This document shows positions 9,134-18,041 of a DNA stretch of 64,000 bases, one piece after another (the stretch's first letter is position 1; the number at the start of each line of letters is the position of its first letter). The stretch covers positions 1 through 64,000 of the forward strand of contig JAFLBF010000005.1 of the NCBI GenBank assembly GCA_017303895.1, read 5' to 3'. Below the pieces are notes generated by a model that saw nothing but the letters and a program-made list of their open reading frames with translations, was not told where the DNA came from and searched no databases. The position numbers and the translations under genes are program-made. This DNA is from Bacteroidota bacterium. GTDB taxonomy: Bacteria; Bacteroidota; Bacteroidia; 2-12-FULL-35-15.

Positions 9134-9748
9134 ATGGATAAAAAAGAGCATTGGGAAACTGTGTTTTCTCAGAAACAGCAAAATGAAGTGAGTTGGTATC
9201 AATCAGTTCCGAAATCTAGTATTGAATTTTTTGAATCGAATAACGTTTCTAAAGACGCTGTAATAATAGATGTAGGCTCTGGCGATTCATACTTTATAGA
9301 TTATTTGGTAGATAATAATTATCAAAATGTTTATGCCTTGGATATTTCAGAATATGCTTTAACTCGTTTAAAAACACGATTGGGTGATAAGGCAAGTCGC
9401 GTACATTGGATAGTATCCGATGTATTAGATTTTAAAGCTCCCCTTGCTTTTGATTATTGGCATGACAGAGCCGCATTTCATTTTTTGTCAGATGCAAATG
9501 ATGTAGATAGGTATGTTTCAATTACAAACAACTATATTAAGCCGAATGGCAAAATGATGATTGCTACTTTTTCGGATTCTGGTCCCTTGAAATGTAGTGG
9601 TATCAATGTTAAACAATATTCAAAAGATGATCTCGAAAGCCAATTCTCGAATGCATTCGAAAGGATAAAATGCGTTGACGAAGTACATTTAACGCCTTTT
9701 AATACAACTCAAAATTTCACCTATTGTAGCTTTAAAAAGAAATCATGA
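9134..9748 (+). CDS. Class I SAM-dependent methyltransferase in arsenic operon
   Basis: 204 residues. The SAM-binding motif I is IIDVGSGDSYFIDYL (residues about 45-60), motif II is VYALDIS, and WHDRAAFHFL follows where motif IV is expected. The N-terminal HWETVFSQKQ..VSWYQ is typical of a group of small methyltransferases seen in metal and stress operons. It lacks the conserved cysteine triad of ArsM arsenite methyltransferases as far as I can see, so the methyl acceptor is open. Its stop overlaps the aquaporin start by 4 bases (ATGA), which implies translational coupling. Confidence 0.8.
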   Translation: MDKKEHWETVFSQKQQNEVSWYQSVPKSSIEFFESNNVSKDAVIIDVGSGDSYFIDYLVDNNYQNVYALDISEYALTRLKTRLGDKASRVHWIVSDVLDFKAPLAFDYWHDRAAFHFLSDANDVDRYVSITNNYIKPNGKMMIATFSDSGPLKCSGINVKQYSKDDLESQFSNAFERIKCVDEVHLTPFNTTQNFTYCSFKKKS

Positions 9749-10374
9749 GAAAATATTTTGCCGAAGCTATTGCTACCTTTTGTTTGTTATTAATAGGAAC
9801 AGGCAGTGTCATTCTAGATCATAAAACAGCGGGTGGAGTCTCTTTATTGGGAATTTCTTTAATTACGGGGCTGGTCGTAACGATCATGATTCTGCTTGTT
9901 GGTAAGATGAGTGGTGCACACATGAATCCTGCTGTAACATTGGCATTGATCGCAAAAAAAGAGTTGTCATTTCATGAGTTCGCTCCTTATCTCTTGGCTC
10001 AAGCGATAGGTGCATTTGCAGGAACTTTTACATTGAGTTTAATTTTTGGTTATAACTATTCATTGGGTGAAACGATACCTTCTATTCAAATTGGATATGC
10101 ATTTATAATAGAAGTTGTTCTAAGCTTTTTCTTATTGCTTACTATTTTCTATTCCTCTGATCGTTTTCCTGTATTGGCTCCATGGATCATTGGTTTGTAT
10201 GTTGCCATAGGGATATTTCTTGGAGGAAACTATTCAGGCGGTTCTATGAATCCGATCCGTTCTTTATCTCCTGCCGTGCTGAATGATAATTATGCAGGTC
10301 AGTGGATATTTTTTACTGCTCCATTTATTGGAGCAGTATTAGCAACAATTATTTATAAAAATAAGAAAGCATGA
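9745..10374 (+). CDS. Aquaporin/aquaglyceroporin, likely arsenite channel
   Basis: 209 residues, six hydrophobic segments and the two half-helices of the MIP family: HMNPAVTLAL near residue 60 and SMNPIRSLSP near 170. The second motif is NPI rather than NPA. Aquaglyceroporins in ars operons (AqpS of Sinorhizobium is the known case) let arsenite flow out after arsenate reduction. Here no ArsB or Acr3 pump is present, and the gene is overlapped on both sides by the methyltransferase and arsC, so the same role is likely. Inner membrane. Confidence 0.88.
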   Translation: MRKYFAEAIATFCLLLIGTGSVILDHKTAGGVSLLGISLITGLVVTIMILLVGKMSGAHMNPAVTLALIAKKELSFHEFAPYLLAQAIGAFAGTFTLSLIFGYNYSLGETIPSIQIGYAFIIEVVLSFFLLLTIFYSSDRFPVLAPWIIGLYVAIGIFLGGNYSGGSMNPIRSLSPAVLNDNYAGQWIFFTAPFIGAVLATIIYKNKKA

Positions 10375-10757
10375 AAAAAATATTATTCGTTTGTGTCGAA
10401 AATTCGAATCGTAGCCAGATGGCTGAAGCCTTTGCCAAAATACATGGAGCTGGTAAAGTGGAAGCATATAGCAGTGGCTCCCGTCCTTCGGGCCTTATCA
10501 ATCCCAAAGCGATCGCTGCAATGAAAGAATTAGGATATGACCTGTCAAAACACGATTCCAAATCCTTGGATGAAATTCCGAAGATCCGTTACGATTATGC
10601 GATCACCATGGGCTGTGGTGATGAGTGTCCGTTTGTGGTAGCTGATCATCGTATGGATTGGCAATTGCCCGATCCCAAGCACATGGAACCTTCCGAATTC
10701 AATAAAGTAAGGGATGAGATCGAACAGCGTGTGTTAGATCTTATCAAAAATTTCTGA
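10371..10757 (+). CDS. arsC: Arsenate reductase, LMW-phosphatase fold
   Basis: 128 residues. The N-terminal P-loop CVENSNRSQMAEA contains the nucleophilic cysteine (CX5R), and the cysteine-rich TMGCGDECPF near residue 80 supplies the other redox cysteines. DWQLPDP carries the catalytic Asp. This is the thioredoxin-coupled ArsC type: arsenate is reduced to arsenite through a Cys cascade. It overlaps the aquaporin gene by 4 bases and ends the operon, with a terminator beginning at its stop codon. Confidence 0.93.
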   Translation: MKKILFVCVENSNRSQMAEAFAKIHGAGKVEAYSSGSRPSGLINPKAIAAMKELGYDLSKHDSKSLDEIPKIRYDYAITMGCGDECPFVVADHRMDWQLPDPKHMEPSEFNKVRDEIEQRVLDLIKNF

Positions 10758-10783
10758 AAAAACTGACGATAATCAGTTTTTTC
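10756..10783 (+). terminator. Intrinsic terminator of the arsenic operon
   Basis: Inverted repeat GAAAAAACTGA / TCAGTTTTTTC with a 6-base loop and a built-in T run, beginning within the arsC stop codon. Confidence 0.75.
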
Positions 10784-10854
10784 ATTGATGCTAATCATAG
10801 CGCGTCTTTCACTGACGGGCTATTTTTGTGTCATAATCTTTAAATCTAAAAGCT

Positions 10855-11247
10855 ATGACAACTGCAACAAGAACGAAACACATTGATGAATTACATTTTG
10901 AACACCAATTATGGTTGAATGAAGCAAAATTCTATACAGATGAATTGAAAATATATCAAAAACGTTTAGAAGAAGTTGCGTCCAAAAACAACTCAGAAGA
11001 AGTAAGAAAAAAAGTGGAGCATTTTCAAAATCAATTTATCATTCAAAAAGAACAAATGGATATTTTAAACCACCATGTGAATGAGCATGAGCAATGGTTA
11101 ACGAAATATGCAAAGGAAAATCCGGTTGCTATCGATAAAAAATTATTTGCGGATCATACTGTTATCAATGATAAAGTTGAGTCTTTCAGAAAGATCTATG
11201 CTGAACTCAAGACAGAGTTCAATAAATTTGTAGCTACTTGGATGTAG
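10855..11247 (+). CDS. Small helical coiled-coil protein, unknown function
   Basis: 130 residues, rich in Lys and Glu, and predicted by eye to be almost fully helical with heptad-like spacing. It has no signal peptide or membrane segment. Phrases such as DELHFEHQLWLNEAKFY and HHVNEHEQWL put several histidines and glutamates on helices, which could mean a metal-binding four-helix bundle, but this is a guess. A -7-like box TATTTTTG lies at 10821-10828, so it probably has its own promoter. I do not recognise the family. Confidence 0.7.
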   Translation: MTTATRTKHIDELHFEHQLWLNEAKFYTDELKIYQKRLEEVASKNNSEEVRKKVEHFQNQFIIQKEQMDILNHHVNEHEQWLTKYAKENPVAIDKKLFADHTVINDKVESFRKIYAELKTEFNKFVATWM

Positions 11248-11254
11248 TTTTTTT

Positions 11255-12613
11255 TTAAGTGTTTGTAAGTGTTTGTGCGTATTCATTTTTAGCCGCATCG
11301 AATTCAGAGATAATTTGTTCTCTTTCGCTGATGAGGTTAGCAATGAATACGCTTTTTTTATAGAAGATCATCATTAAAGCCCATTTGTTTTTTATCTCCA
11401 ACACCGTGTGATAATACCAATATGTAAACAAACCACTTATTGGTAAACTGATCGCATATAAGGCTGTTAGCCATTGCAAATGGGTGTATTTCCATACAAA
11501 GAAAATTTGCAGCGTATGAAAGATCAAAAAGGTGAACATACCACCAACCATTCCTATGGCTCCTCTGAATTCAATTGATTTTGTCGTTTTTCTTGCAATA
11601 AATCCCGGGATCTCAAAGGGTAAGAAATTATTGATCAATCCATATAGATAGAGCGGGAACCCTGCTATTATAGTTATTAGTGAGCGGATATTTTCTAAAA
11701 AGAAAGAACCGTTATTCGCATTGTTTGAAATGTCCTTGTCGCTTAAACCTATCTTCGCCAGATTGTCAAAATAGTTTTTCAATCGAGTCTTCATATCTTC
11801 TACCCGTTTGGGCTGGATAAGCTTATAGTAATTAACTGTTTCAATGATGTTCTTGGTGATCAAGAACTCTTTTGATTTATCATCTTCGTGTATTCCTAGT
11901 TCTTTGCTGAGTTTATATTTATAAAGCTGTTCAATGTCTTTTACCAATGCATCCGTCTTGGTATCTTCAATATCGATCACCAATCTTTCCAATTCTTTGG
12001 TAATGTCGGTAGTGAGTTCCTGCACAGCTTTTATTGGATCGTTCTTGTATTCTTCCTGGTATTTTTTTGCTTCAATGGCAGGATTGATATTGATAAAAAC
12101 ATCTTTGTTGAATTTATGCGGATCCTCATAATTCAAGCCGATGTTAATGATCTTTACATTTAACTGAAAATTGTTCCGGGCTTCCGCACCCAATACGATC
12201 CTTGCAGCACCGGTTTTGATCGGCTTTAATTTTCTCTCCGTAATACTTATACCTTCGGGAAACATAAGGATCACGCCTCCTTTTTCTAAATGCTCGAAAC
12301 ATTTGTTGAATGTCTCTTCGTTCTTGTTCATCAGCGATGGATCATCTTGCTTCCTGTAAACAGGGATCATATTGAATTTTGGTAAAAGCCATCTCGTGAA
12401 TGCTGTTTTGAATAATTCCCCTTTTGCCAAAAAGTAAACTTTTCTATTCAGGATGGTAGCCACTACGATGGGATCCATAAAGGTACTGGGGTGATTTGCC
12501 AAAACCATTAGAGGACCTTGTGAAGGAACGATCTCTTTATTGCGTATCGTAATGGAACGAAAAAATATTTTCGTTGTAATACGCATTAAGAATTTGAGCA
12601 GATTATATAGCAT
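11255..12613 (-). CDS. PlsC-domain acyltransferase (lysophosphatidate acyltransferase-like)
   Basis: 452 residues, longer than simple PlsC. The acyltransferase domain is N-terminal: NHPSTFMDPIV gives the catalytic HX4D motif near residue 40, FPEGIS near 118 binds the phosphate, and YRKQDD resembles block II. A middle helical region (about 190-300) and two or more hydrophobic segments (about 310-420) follow, so the protein is membrane-bound. It should transfer acyl chains to a lysophospholipid or glycerol phosphate. Confidence 0.85.
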   Translation of the reverse strand: MLYNLLKFLMRITTKIFFRSITIRNKEIVPSQGPLMVLANHPSTFMDPIVVATILNRKVYFLAKGELFKTAFTRWLLPKFNMIPVYRKQDDPSLMNKNEETFNKCFEHLEKGGVILMFPEGISITERKLKPIKTGAARIVLGAEARNNFQLNVKIINIGLNYEDPHKFNKDVFININPAIEAKKYQEEYKNDPIKAVQELTTDITKELERLVIDIEDTKTDALVKDIEQLYKYKLSKELGIHEDDKSKEFLITKNIIETVNYYKLIQPKRVEDMKTRLKNYFDNLAKIGLSDKDISNNANNGSFFLENIRSLITIIAGFPLYLYGLINNFLPFEIPGFIARKTTKSIEFRGAIGMVGGMFTFLIFHTLQIFFVWKYTHLQWLTALYAISLPISGLFTYWYYHTVLEIKNKWALMMIFYKKSVFIANLISEREQIISEFDAAKNEYAQTLTNT

Positions 12614-12630
12614 ATAAGGTAGCTTTGGCT

Positions 12631-13308
12631 CTAAAATGATTCATTGTAAACTTTTACCATTTTTCTGCTTAAGTATTTGTTTCTCTCAAAGCAATAGGTG
12701 TTCACGCTTATAGTAATAACTCCACCGGCTGTTACTAATAACCCGGCTTCCATAATACCACTGTCTCCCGTTCCCCATACTTTGTCTGCTGCACCAGCAA
12801 TTACTGCAGCAACACCAACCACTGTAATCGGTATGCCAATAAATGATGCATAATATCCGGCTTGTGTGTTCTCTTTTTGTTTGATCATGGTTCTAATTCG
12901 AGGATCTTTATGGTTTACAAAAACCAAATTTTTGATCTTGTTATAAGAGTAAGATTCACCTTTGTAGTAATATTTTCCATTCACAATATCTATCCGTTCT
13001 CTGCTTTCTCCTAAAATGAAGGGCTCATTCTGAATTTCATTTTTAACTGAAACTTCTGATTCTGAAAATTGTTCTTTTAGTCCACCGGCATAATGTATTT
13101 TTCTTATCGTATTTTTTAAAATGATGTAGTCCGGACTATCAGGTACTTCATAACGTTTGTAAACGATCTCATCGTTTCTTTTTTCTTTTACAGTCACAAT
13201 AATCGAGTTGCTGTCCTTGAAAAAGATCGTGTCTTGAGCAAATAGAGGGAGATTCAATACGATAAAAAGTATTGATATTAATTTAAGGTAAGAATTGTTT
13301 GAAACCAT
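12631..13308 (-). CDS. Exported protein of unknown function with a membrane segment
   Basis: 225 residues: signal peptide (hydrophobic LISILFIVLNLPLFAQ, cleavage after FAQ), a beta-rich domain about residues 25-130 with repeated short strands, then two hydrophobic stretches around 150-200 that are glycine/alanine rich. I do not recognise it. It lies 17 bases upstream of the acyltransferase gene on the same strand and may be co-transcribed. Confidence 0.7.
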   Translation of the reverse strand: MVSNNSYLKLISILFIVLNLPLFAQDTIFFKDSNSIIVTVKEKRNDEIVYKRYEVPDSPDYIILKNTIRKIHYAGGLKEQFSESEVSVKNEIQNEPFILGESRERIDIVNGKYYYKGESYSYNKIKNLVFVNHKDPRIRTMIKQKENTQAGYYASFIGIPITVVGVAAVIAGAADKVWGTGDSGIMEAGLLVTAGGVITISVNTYCFERNKYLSRKMVKVYNESF

Positions 13309-13373
13309 GGCATAAACTTATGCCTAAATATCGAATTTGTCAATATGATTTTAAAAATCCATACCTTCGTCAT

Positions 13374-14549
13374 ATGCTTACACAACGTCAATTATTTTTA
13401 AATCATGTAGCACAAACAAGCGAAACACCACTTGCGCTTGAAATTGAAAAAGCAGAAGGTTTATATTTATATGATTCTTCCGGAAAAAAATATATGGATC
13501 TGATCTCCGGGATCTCCGTTTCAAATCTTGGACATAGACATCCTGCTGTTGTAAAAGCAATTAAAGATCAATTGGATAAATACATGCACTTGATGGTGTA
13601 TGGTGAATATATTCAAGCTCCACAAGTTCAATTAGCAAAAGAATTGACATCTCATCTTCCTGATAAATTAAGTTCAGTGTATTTTGTGAACTCCGGTTCG
13701 GAAGCTATAGAAGGTGCTATGAAATTGGCGAAAAGATATACGGGACGAACAGAGATCATTTCATTTAAGAATGCATATCATGGAAGTACTCAAGGGAGTT
13801 TGAGTATTATGGGAAGTGAAGAGTTTAAGAATGCGTATCGTCCATTACTTCCGGATACGAAGCAGATCCGTTTTAATTGTGAAGCAGATCTTGTTGAGAT
13901 CTCTGAAAAAACAGCTTGTGTTGTTGTTGAAACGATTCAGGGTGAAGCAGGCGCAGTGGTTCCTACCAATGATTATTTGCAAAAACTAAAACACAAATGT
14001 GAGCAAAAGGGTGTGCTGTTGGTGGTTGATGAAATTCAATGCGGATTTGGCCGTACCGGTAAATTGTTTGCATTTGAACATTATGGAATAACTCCTGATA
14101 TTTTATGCTTGGCAAAAGGAATGGGAGGCGGTATGCCTATTGGTGCATTCATTTCTTCCATTGATATTATGCACTCACTTACACATGATCCCATTTTAGG
14201 CCATATCACCACTTTTGGAGGGCATCCGGTATCTTGTGCCGCAAGTTTAGCAACCTTGCGTGCACTTATATCTGAAAACTTAACCGGGCAGGTAGAGGCA
14301 AAAGAAAAATTATTTAGAGAATTATTAGTTCATCCTAAAATAAAAAGTGTGAATGGAAAAGGATTGTTGTTATCCGTTTCATTCGAAAGTTATGAAGAGA
14401 ACAAAAGAATTATTGATCGTTGCATTGAAAAAGGCTTGATCACCGACTGGTTCTTGTTTAATGCACATAGTATGCGTATCGCGCCTCCTTTAACGATTAC
14501 CTTGGAGGAGATCAGATGGGCTTGTGAAATTATTTTAAGTTCTATTTAA
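13374..14549 (+). CDS. Class III PLP-dependent aminotransferase
   Basis: 391 residues from the ATG at 13374. Earlier in-frame codons overlap the start of the divergent gene and add nothing conserved. Family features: GISVSNLGHRHP, the phosphate-binding VNSGSEAIEGAMKLAKRY, VVVETIQGEAG, VVDEIQCGFGRTG with the PLP-pyridine Asp, and LAKGMGGGMPIG with the Schiff-base Lys. The closest groups are acetylornithine/ornithine-type aminotransferases; the exact substrate is not decided. TACCTTCG ends only 4 bases before the start codon and resembles a -7 box, so the mRNA could be nearly leaderless. Confidence 0.9.
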   Translation: MLTQRQLFLNHVAQTSETPLALEIEKAEGLYLYDSSGKKYMDLISGISVSNLGHRHPAVVKAIKDQLDKYMHLMVYGEYIQAPQVQLAKELTSHLPDKLSSVYFVNSGSEAIEGAMKLAKRYTGRTEIISFKNAYHGSTQGSLSIMGSEEFKNAYRPLLPDTKQIRFNCEADLVEISEKTACVVVETIQGEAGAVVPTNDYLQKLKHKCEQKGVLLVVDEIQCGFGRTGKLFAFEHYGITPDILCLAKGMGGGMPIGAFISSIDIMHSLTHDPILGHITTFGGHPVSCAASLATLRALISENLTGQVEAKEKLFRELLVHPKIKSVNGKGLLLSVSFESYEENKRIIDRCIEKGLITDWFLFNAHSMRIAPPLTITLEEIRWACEIILSSI

Positions 14550-14623
14550 CAGATTTTAACAGCCTGAGCCAAGTTTGGCATTATGATTGTTTTTTGTATC
14601 TATATAATCTAAAATTTATGACC

Positions 14624-14824
14624 ATGAAAAAATTGAGTTTATTTTTAGTTGGTGTTGGAATATTTTCAACCGCTATATTTGCTAATCCTGTTCAGCAGGA
14701 GCCAAAGAAGACAGAAAAGCCGGCAAAGCTTACAAAAACAAAACCAATTAAGCGTGTTGCAGCTACAAAAGCTGTACAGTTAAAAAAAGATGAAGTAAAA
14801 AAAGAAGAACTGAAATCAAAATAA
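14624..14824 (+). CDS. Short exported Lys-rich protein, unknown function
   Basis: 66 residues from the ATG at 14624 (an ATG six bases upstream is also possible). A signal peptide (KLSLFLVGVGIFSTAIFA) precedes a tail that is almost entirely Lys, Thr, Glu, Pro and Ala, so the mature part is probably unstructured and strongly basic. Family unknown. A strong terminator follows. Confidence 0.6.
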   Translation: MKKLSLFLVGVGIFSTAIFANPVQQEPKKTEKPAKLTKTKPIKRVAATKAVQLKKDEVKKEELKSK

Positions 14825-14844
14825 TTTATTGGTGTATTTATACT

Positions 14845-14872
14845 AAAAAGGCGGGCATTAGCCCGCCTTTTT
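14845..14872. terminator. Bidirectional intrinsic terminator
   Basis: Perfect 12-bp stem AAAAAGGCGGGC / GCCCGCCTTTTT with the loop ATTA. It lies between the convergent small exported protein and the CoA-binding protein, with A/T runs on both sides so that it can work in both directions. Confidence 0.9.
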
Positions 14873-15233
14873 AGTAATTACCTATTGATAACATTACCAG
14901 TGTGCAGGCCTCAATGGTTTCAATTCCTCTTTTTTGAAGTTCCGCTTCAAATTCCGGATTCTCAGTGCCGGGATTAAAAATAACACGTTTGGGTTTTAAG
15001 TTGATTACATATTCTTTCCAACTTTCTTGATTTTGCGGACCCACATAAAGTGTTACTGTATCCACATCATTGATCGTAGCTTTTTCTTTGATTATTTCAA
15101 TTCCATTGATGTTTCCGGAACGTAATCCTACCGGAATGGCGTCATGTCCATGTTTTTGTAAAGCAAGTGTTGCTTTGTATGCATAACGCTCCGGATTCTC
15201 TGATGCGCCAATAATTACCGTTTTTTTATTCAT
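14871..15233 (-). CDS. CoA-binding domain protein (CoA_binding_2/YccU type)
   Basis: 120 residues, Rossmann-like. The start TVIIGASENPERYAYKA gives the nucleotide-binding loop, DTVTLYVGP and VIFNPGTENPEF follow, and the conserved near-C-terminal EACTLVML matches the family. Such single-domain proteins bind CoA; their cellular role is poorly known. The gene starts 4 bases downstream of the MFS transporter stop, so they form one unit. Confidence 0.88.
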   Translation of the reverse strand: MNKKTVIIGASENPERYAYKATLALQKHGHDAIPVGLRSGNINGIEIIKEKATINDVDTVTLYVGPQNQESWKEYVINLKPKRVIFNPGTENPEFEAELQKRGIETIEACTLVMLSIGNY

Positions 15234-15237
15234 GTGA

Positions 15238-16488
15238 TTAAATAAGATGGTCTTCTTCTAAGTAGTTTAGATCTTTATTGAATGTTTCCTCCAATTTCCA
15301 TAATGAGATCATGGCAATGATAAACAGAATAATTCCTGTGATGATGATCGCTTCCATTCTGTTGGTGTATATTGCTATCAGATCGATCAACATGGTCACA
15401 AAAATCAATGACCCTCTTACAAAATTAGGGGCTGTTGTAGTAACGGTTGCTCTGATATTTGTTCCGAATAGTTCGGATGCAGTACTCATAAAAACTGCCC
15501 AATAACCTGTTGCAAATCCAATAAATAAAATCGTTGAATAAAAAATAGTTTCAGAATATGTGGCAACGGTGAAGTATAGCATGATGCCAATTCCTGTTAA
15601 AAAGATAAATGTAGCTAATGCTTTTTTTCTGCTTTTAAGAATCTGACTTAATAAACCGCTTGCAAAATCACCTATCGTGATTCCCAGGTAAGCAAACATC
15701 ACACATTTTCCATTTTCAGGGACAAAGGATGTTACCCCCAATTTTTCCATCATTTCCGGTGCGAATCCGACCAACACCCCCATTACATACCATACAGGAA
15801 CGGCTACTAAAATAATGTTGAGGTATTTGAATGCTTTTTTGCTCGAAGAGAACAAGCTGAATAAATTTCCTCTGGATACTTTTTTTTCTTTTGCTATTTC
15901 AAACATGCCCGATTCAAATACGCCTATTCGCATCAATAATAATGCTAATCCCATGGCTCCTCCTAAAAAGAATGAATAACGCCAGTTCTCGATCACATTC
16001 CCCATAAATCCTGCTACTACGGCTCCAAATACACCAATTGTTGCAACGATCATGGTGCCAATTCCCCTTTTTTCCTTGCTCATTGTTTCGCTTACCAAAG
16101 TAATACCTGCACCTAATTCACCGGCTAGACCAAAACCTGATATGAAGCGCAGAATAGCATATTGTGGTACCGTTTGAACAAATCCATTGGCAATATTGGC
16201 CAATGAGTATAGTAATATAGATCCAAATAATACTGATAATCTTCCTTTTTTATCACCTAAAACTCCCCAAAAAATACCGCCTATCAGCATTCCACCCATC
16301 TGCCAGTTTAATAACTGTTTCCCAACCGATTGAATTTCATCATTGGTAGCTGCCGCACCTAATATCTCTTTCAAACTATCTCTCCGTTCAACCAAAAAGA
16401 GTAGTAGATCGTATATGTCAACAAAATAGCCCAGGGCCGCTACGATCACCAATAGATTAAATACTTTATCGTTATTCTGTTTTTTCAT
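15238..16488 (-). CDS. MFS transporter, metabolite:H+ symporter-like
   Basis: 416 residues with about 12 hydrophobic segments. The MFS loop 2-3 motif is GVLGDKKGRL (residues about 80-90), and RFISGFGLAGELGAG is the helix-4 motif of the sugar-porter/MHS group. Inner-membrane transporter of a small organic solute, probably with protons; substrate unknown. It is followed directly by the CoA-binding protein gene. Confidence 0.87.
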   Translation of the reverse strand: MKKQNNDKVFNLLVIVAALGYFVDIYDLLLFLVERRDSLKEILGAAATNDEIQSVGKQLLNWQMGGMLIGGIFWGVLGDKKGRLSVLFGSILLYSLANIANGFVQTVPQYAILRFISGFGLAGELGAGITLVSETMSKEKRGIGTMIVATIGVFGAVVAGFMGNVIENWRYSFFLGGAMGLALLLMRIGVFESGMFEIAKEKKVSRGNLFSLFSSSKKAFKYLNIILVAVPVWYVMGVLVGFAPEMMEKLGVTSFVPENGKCVMFAYLGITIGDFASGLLSQILKSRKKALATFIFLTGIGIMLYFTVATYSETIFYSTILFIGFATGYWAVFMSTASELFGTNIRATVTTTAPNFVRGSLIFVTMLIDLIAIYTNRMEAIIITGIILFIIAMISLWKLEETFNKDLNYLEEDHLI

Positions 16489-16672
16489 ACAATTTTATTT
16501 AAGCATAAAGATAGTAAAGTATATAAAACAATAAAATTCAGCAGCTGTCATAATTAGATTGATTGTAAATAAGCCTCATTGTCCTGCTTTTATATTGGTG
16601 TTTTGAAATATCTTCTACTTTTGCAGCTCTATTTCAGTTTACCGATCTATTTTACAGTTTAACAAAATCAAT

Positions 16673-17230
16673 ATGTCTATTAGTAAAGAATTAAAAGAAA
16701 GAAGTCAGGGGCAATGCGAATTGTGTAATGCCGAAGAAGCAACAACCTCTTTTACCGTAAGTCCAAAGAATGATGATCATATAGCGAACCAAGTGGCGGT
16801 GTGTAACACCTGTTTGTCGTCCATGGATAAAGCAGATGCCGGTTTTCACTGGCGTTGTCTGGAAGGAAGTATCTGGAGTCAGGAGCCAAGTGTGCAGGCT
16901 TTGAGTTATCGTTTGTTGAATAAATTAAAAGATGAGCAATGGGCTGCTGATCTGATGGGTTCCGTTGATCTTGATGAAAATGTGGTACAATGGGCAATGA
17001 GTGGATTTGAAGTGGCTGCTGTTCATAAGGATGCATTTGGAAATGTATTGGAAGCAGGAGATAATGTGGTGTTGACACAAGCGCTAGATGTAAAAGGAAC
17101 CAATTTTACAGCTTCTAAGGGAACGGTAGTGAAACGAATAAAATTAGTTGCTGATAATCCTGAACAAATAGAAGGCAAGATCAATGAGCAAATGATCGTT
17201 ATTTTAACGAAATTTGTAAAGAAAGGCTAA
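16673..17230 (+). CDS. PhnA-domain protein with zinc ribbon
   Basis: 185 residues. The N-terminus holds a two-knuckle zinc site CELCNAEEATTSF...CNTCL, and the C-terminal part (residues about 120-185) is the PhnA-like barrel DAFGNVLEAGDNVVLTQALDVKG...TKFVKKG. Despite the name PhnA, the family has no proven role in phosphonate breakdown and no phn genes are nearby. Cytoplasmic. It converges on the GNAT gene with a shared terminator. Confidence 0.85.
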   Translation: MSISKELKERSQGQCELCNAEEATTSFTVSPKNDDHIANQVAVCNTCLSSMDKADAGFHWRCLEGSIWSQEPSVQALSYRLLNKLKDEQWAADLMGSVDLDENVVQWAMSGFEVAAVHKDAFGNVLEAGDNVVLTQALDVKGTNFTASKGTVVKRIKLVADNPEQIEGKINEQMIVILTKFVKKG

Positions 17231-17242
17231 CGCAGTAAGTAT

Positions 17243-17286
17243 TTATTAAATAAAAAATCACCACACGGTGCTTTTTTATTTAATAA
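17243..17286. terminator. Bidirectional terminator between PhnA-like and GNAT genes
   Basis: A long inverted repeat: outer arms TTATTAAATAAAAAA and TTTTTTATTTAATAA pair perfectly (15 bp), then one mismatch, then CACC / GGTG around an ACAC loop. It gives T runs in both directions, as expected between converging genes. Confidence 0.85.
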
Positions 17287-17295
17287 TAACATACA

Positions 17296-17814
17296 TCAAA
17301 GTTCCTGTTTCATCATAATGTCTGTTTGTTCATCGTCTCCCAAACGGAATATGTGTTTGTCGAATTCTTTGAACCCATTTTTCTGATAGAAATGGATAGC
17401 TCTCGCGTTTTTCTCCCATACACCCAGCCATACATGATCAACTTGCAGCTCCCTAGCAATGCTTATTGCTTTCTCATACAGTTGCTGACCTACATTCTTA
17501 CCATGAAATTCTTTTAGCACATATATACGTTCGATCTCTAGAGAATTTTTGTCCTTTAGCTCCGTTTGCGAATCACCATAATTGATCTTTAAATAGCCGA
17601 TCACATGGTTGTTAACACAGGCGAAGTAAAATTCAGAATCAGGATGTGAAAGCTCTTCCATTAGTTTATCGATAGAAAAGCCTTTTTGCAGATACTTGTT
17701 CATATTCTCCTCCGTATTCTCAGAAGAGAAGGTCTCCAAAAAGGTTTGCTTGCCAATGTTTTGCAATTGTTCAATTTCAGCAATTGTTACCTTATTGATC
17801 TGTATATCTTGCAT
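17296..17814 (-). CDS. GNAT-family N-acetyltransferase
   Basis: 172 residues starting at the ATG at 17814, where MQDIQINKVTIAEIEQL begins the GNAT fold. The open frame upstream of that codon crosses the element junction and is not real coding sequence. Acetyl-CoA binding motif A is LKEFHGKNVGQQLYEKAI (Q/RxxGxG/A-like), and the C-terminal HFYQKNGFKEFDKHIF is motif B. Members acetylate small amines or protein N-termini; the acceptor is unknown. It is the last chromosomal gene before the mobile element. Confidence 0.9.
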   Translation of the reverse strand: MQDIQINKVTIAEIEQLQNIGKQTFLETFSSENTEENMNKYLQKGFSIDKLMEELSHPDSEFYFACVNNHVIGYLKINYGDSQTELKDKNSLEIERIYVLKEFHGKNVGQQLYEKAISIARELQVDHVWLGVWEKNARAIHFYQKNGFKEFDKHIFRLGDDEQTDIMMKQEL

Positions 17815-17837
17815 GTTTTTTATCGAGGGATTGAAAA

Positions 17838-17863
17838 CAAAAAATCCTGCATTGCTGCAGGAT
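17838..17863 (-). terminator. Intrinsic terminator left of the element
   Basis: Perfect 8-bp stem ATCCTGCA / TGCAGGAT, loop TTGC, followed on the minus strand by TTTTTTG. It points leftward. Its natural upstream transcript is now 40 kb away: if the element is removed, tRNA-Ser and its own terminator lie just upstream. Confidence 0.7.
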
Positions 17864-17868
17864 CTGTA

Positions 17869-17874
17869 TTGCTT
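17869..17874. other. Proposed left attachment core (attL)
   Basis: TTGCTT, repeated at 58495-58500. The next codon on the plus strand (17875) continues the recombinase frame in phase if the two ends are joined at this core. The repeat is short, so it needs a junction PCR or an empty-site genome to confirm. Confidence 0.5.
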
Positions 17875-18041
17875 GTTTTTGGCGGGAAAAAAGGTACAAA
17901 TTTCAAACGATTTCGCCAAGGATTTGGGTGAAATACTTGATTTCATTGACCGTTTCCGTCCTGAAATAGACGCCATTGGTAAAGAACCCGAAATTTCCGA
18001 AAAATAGCCCCTTACTGTCGCCAAATTCAAGGTGGGAGCCT

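Noticed and set aside
17696-18007. Plus-strand open frame near attL as an independent gene
   Set aside because: It begins inside the GNAT gene on the opposite strand; only the other frame (ending at 17931) continues the recombinase in the circular form.
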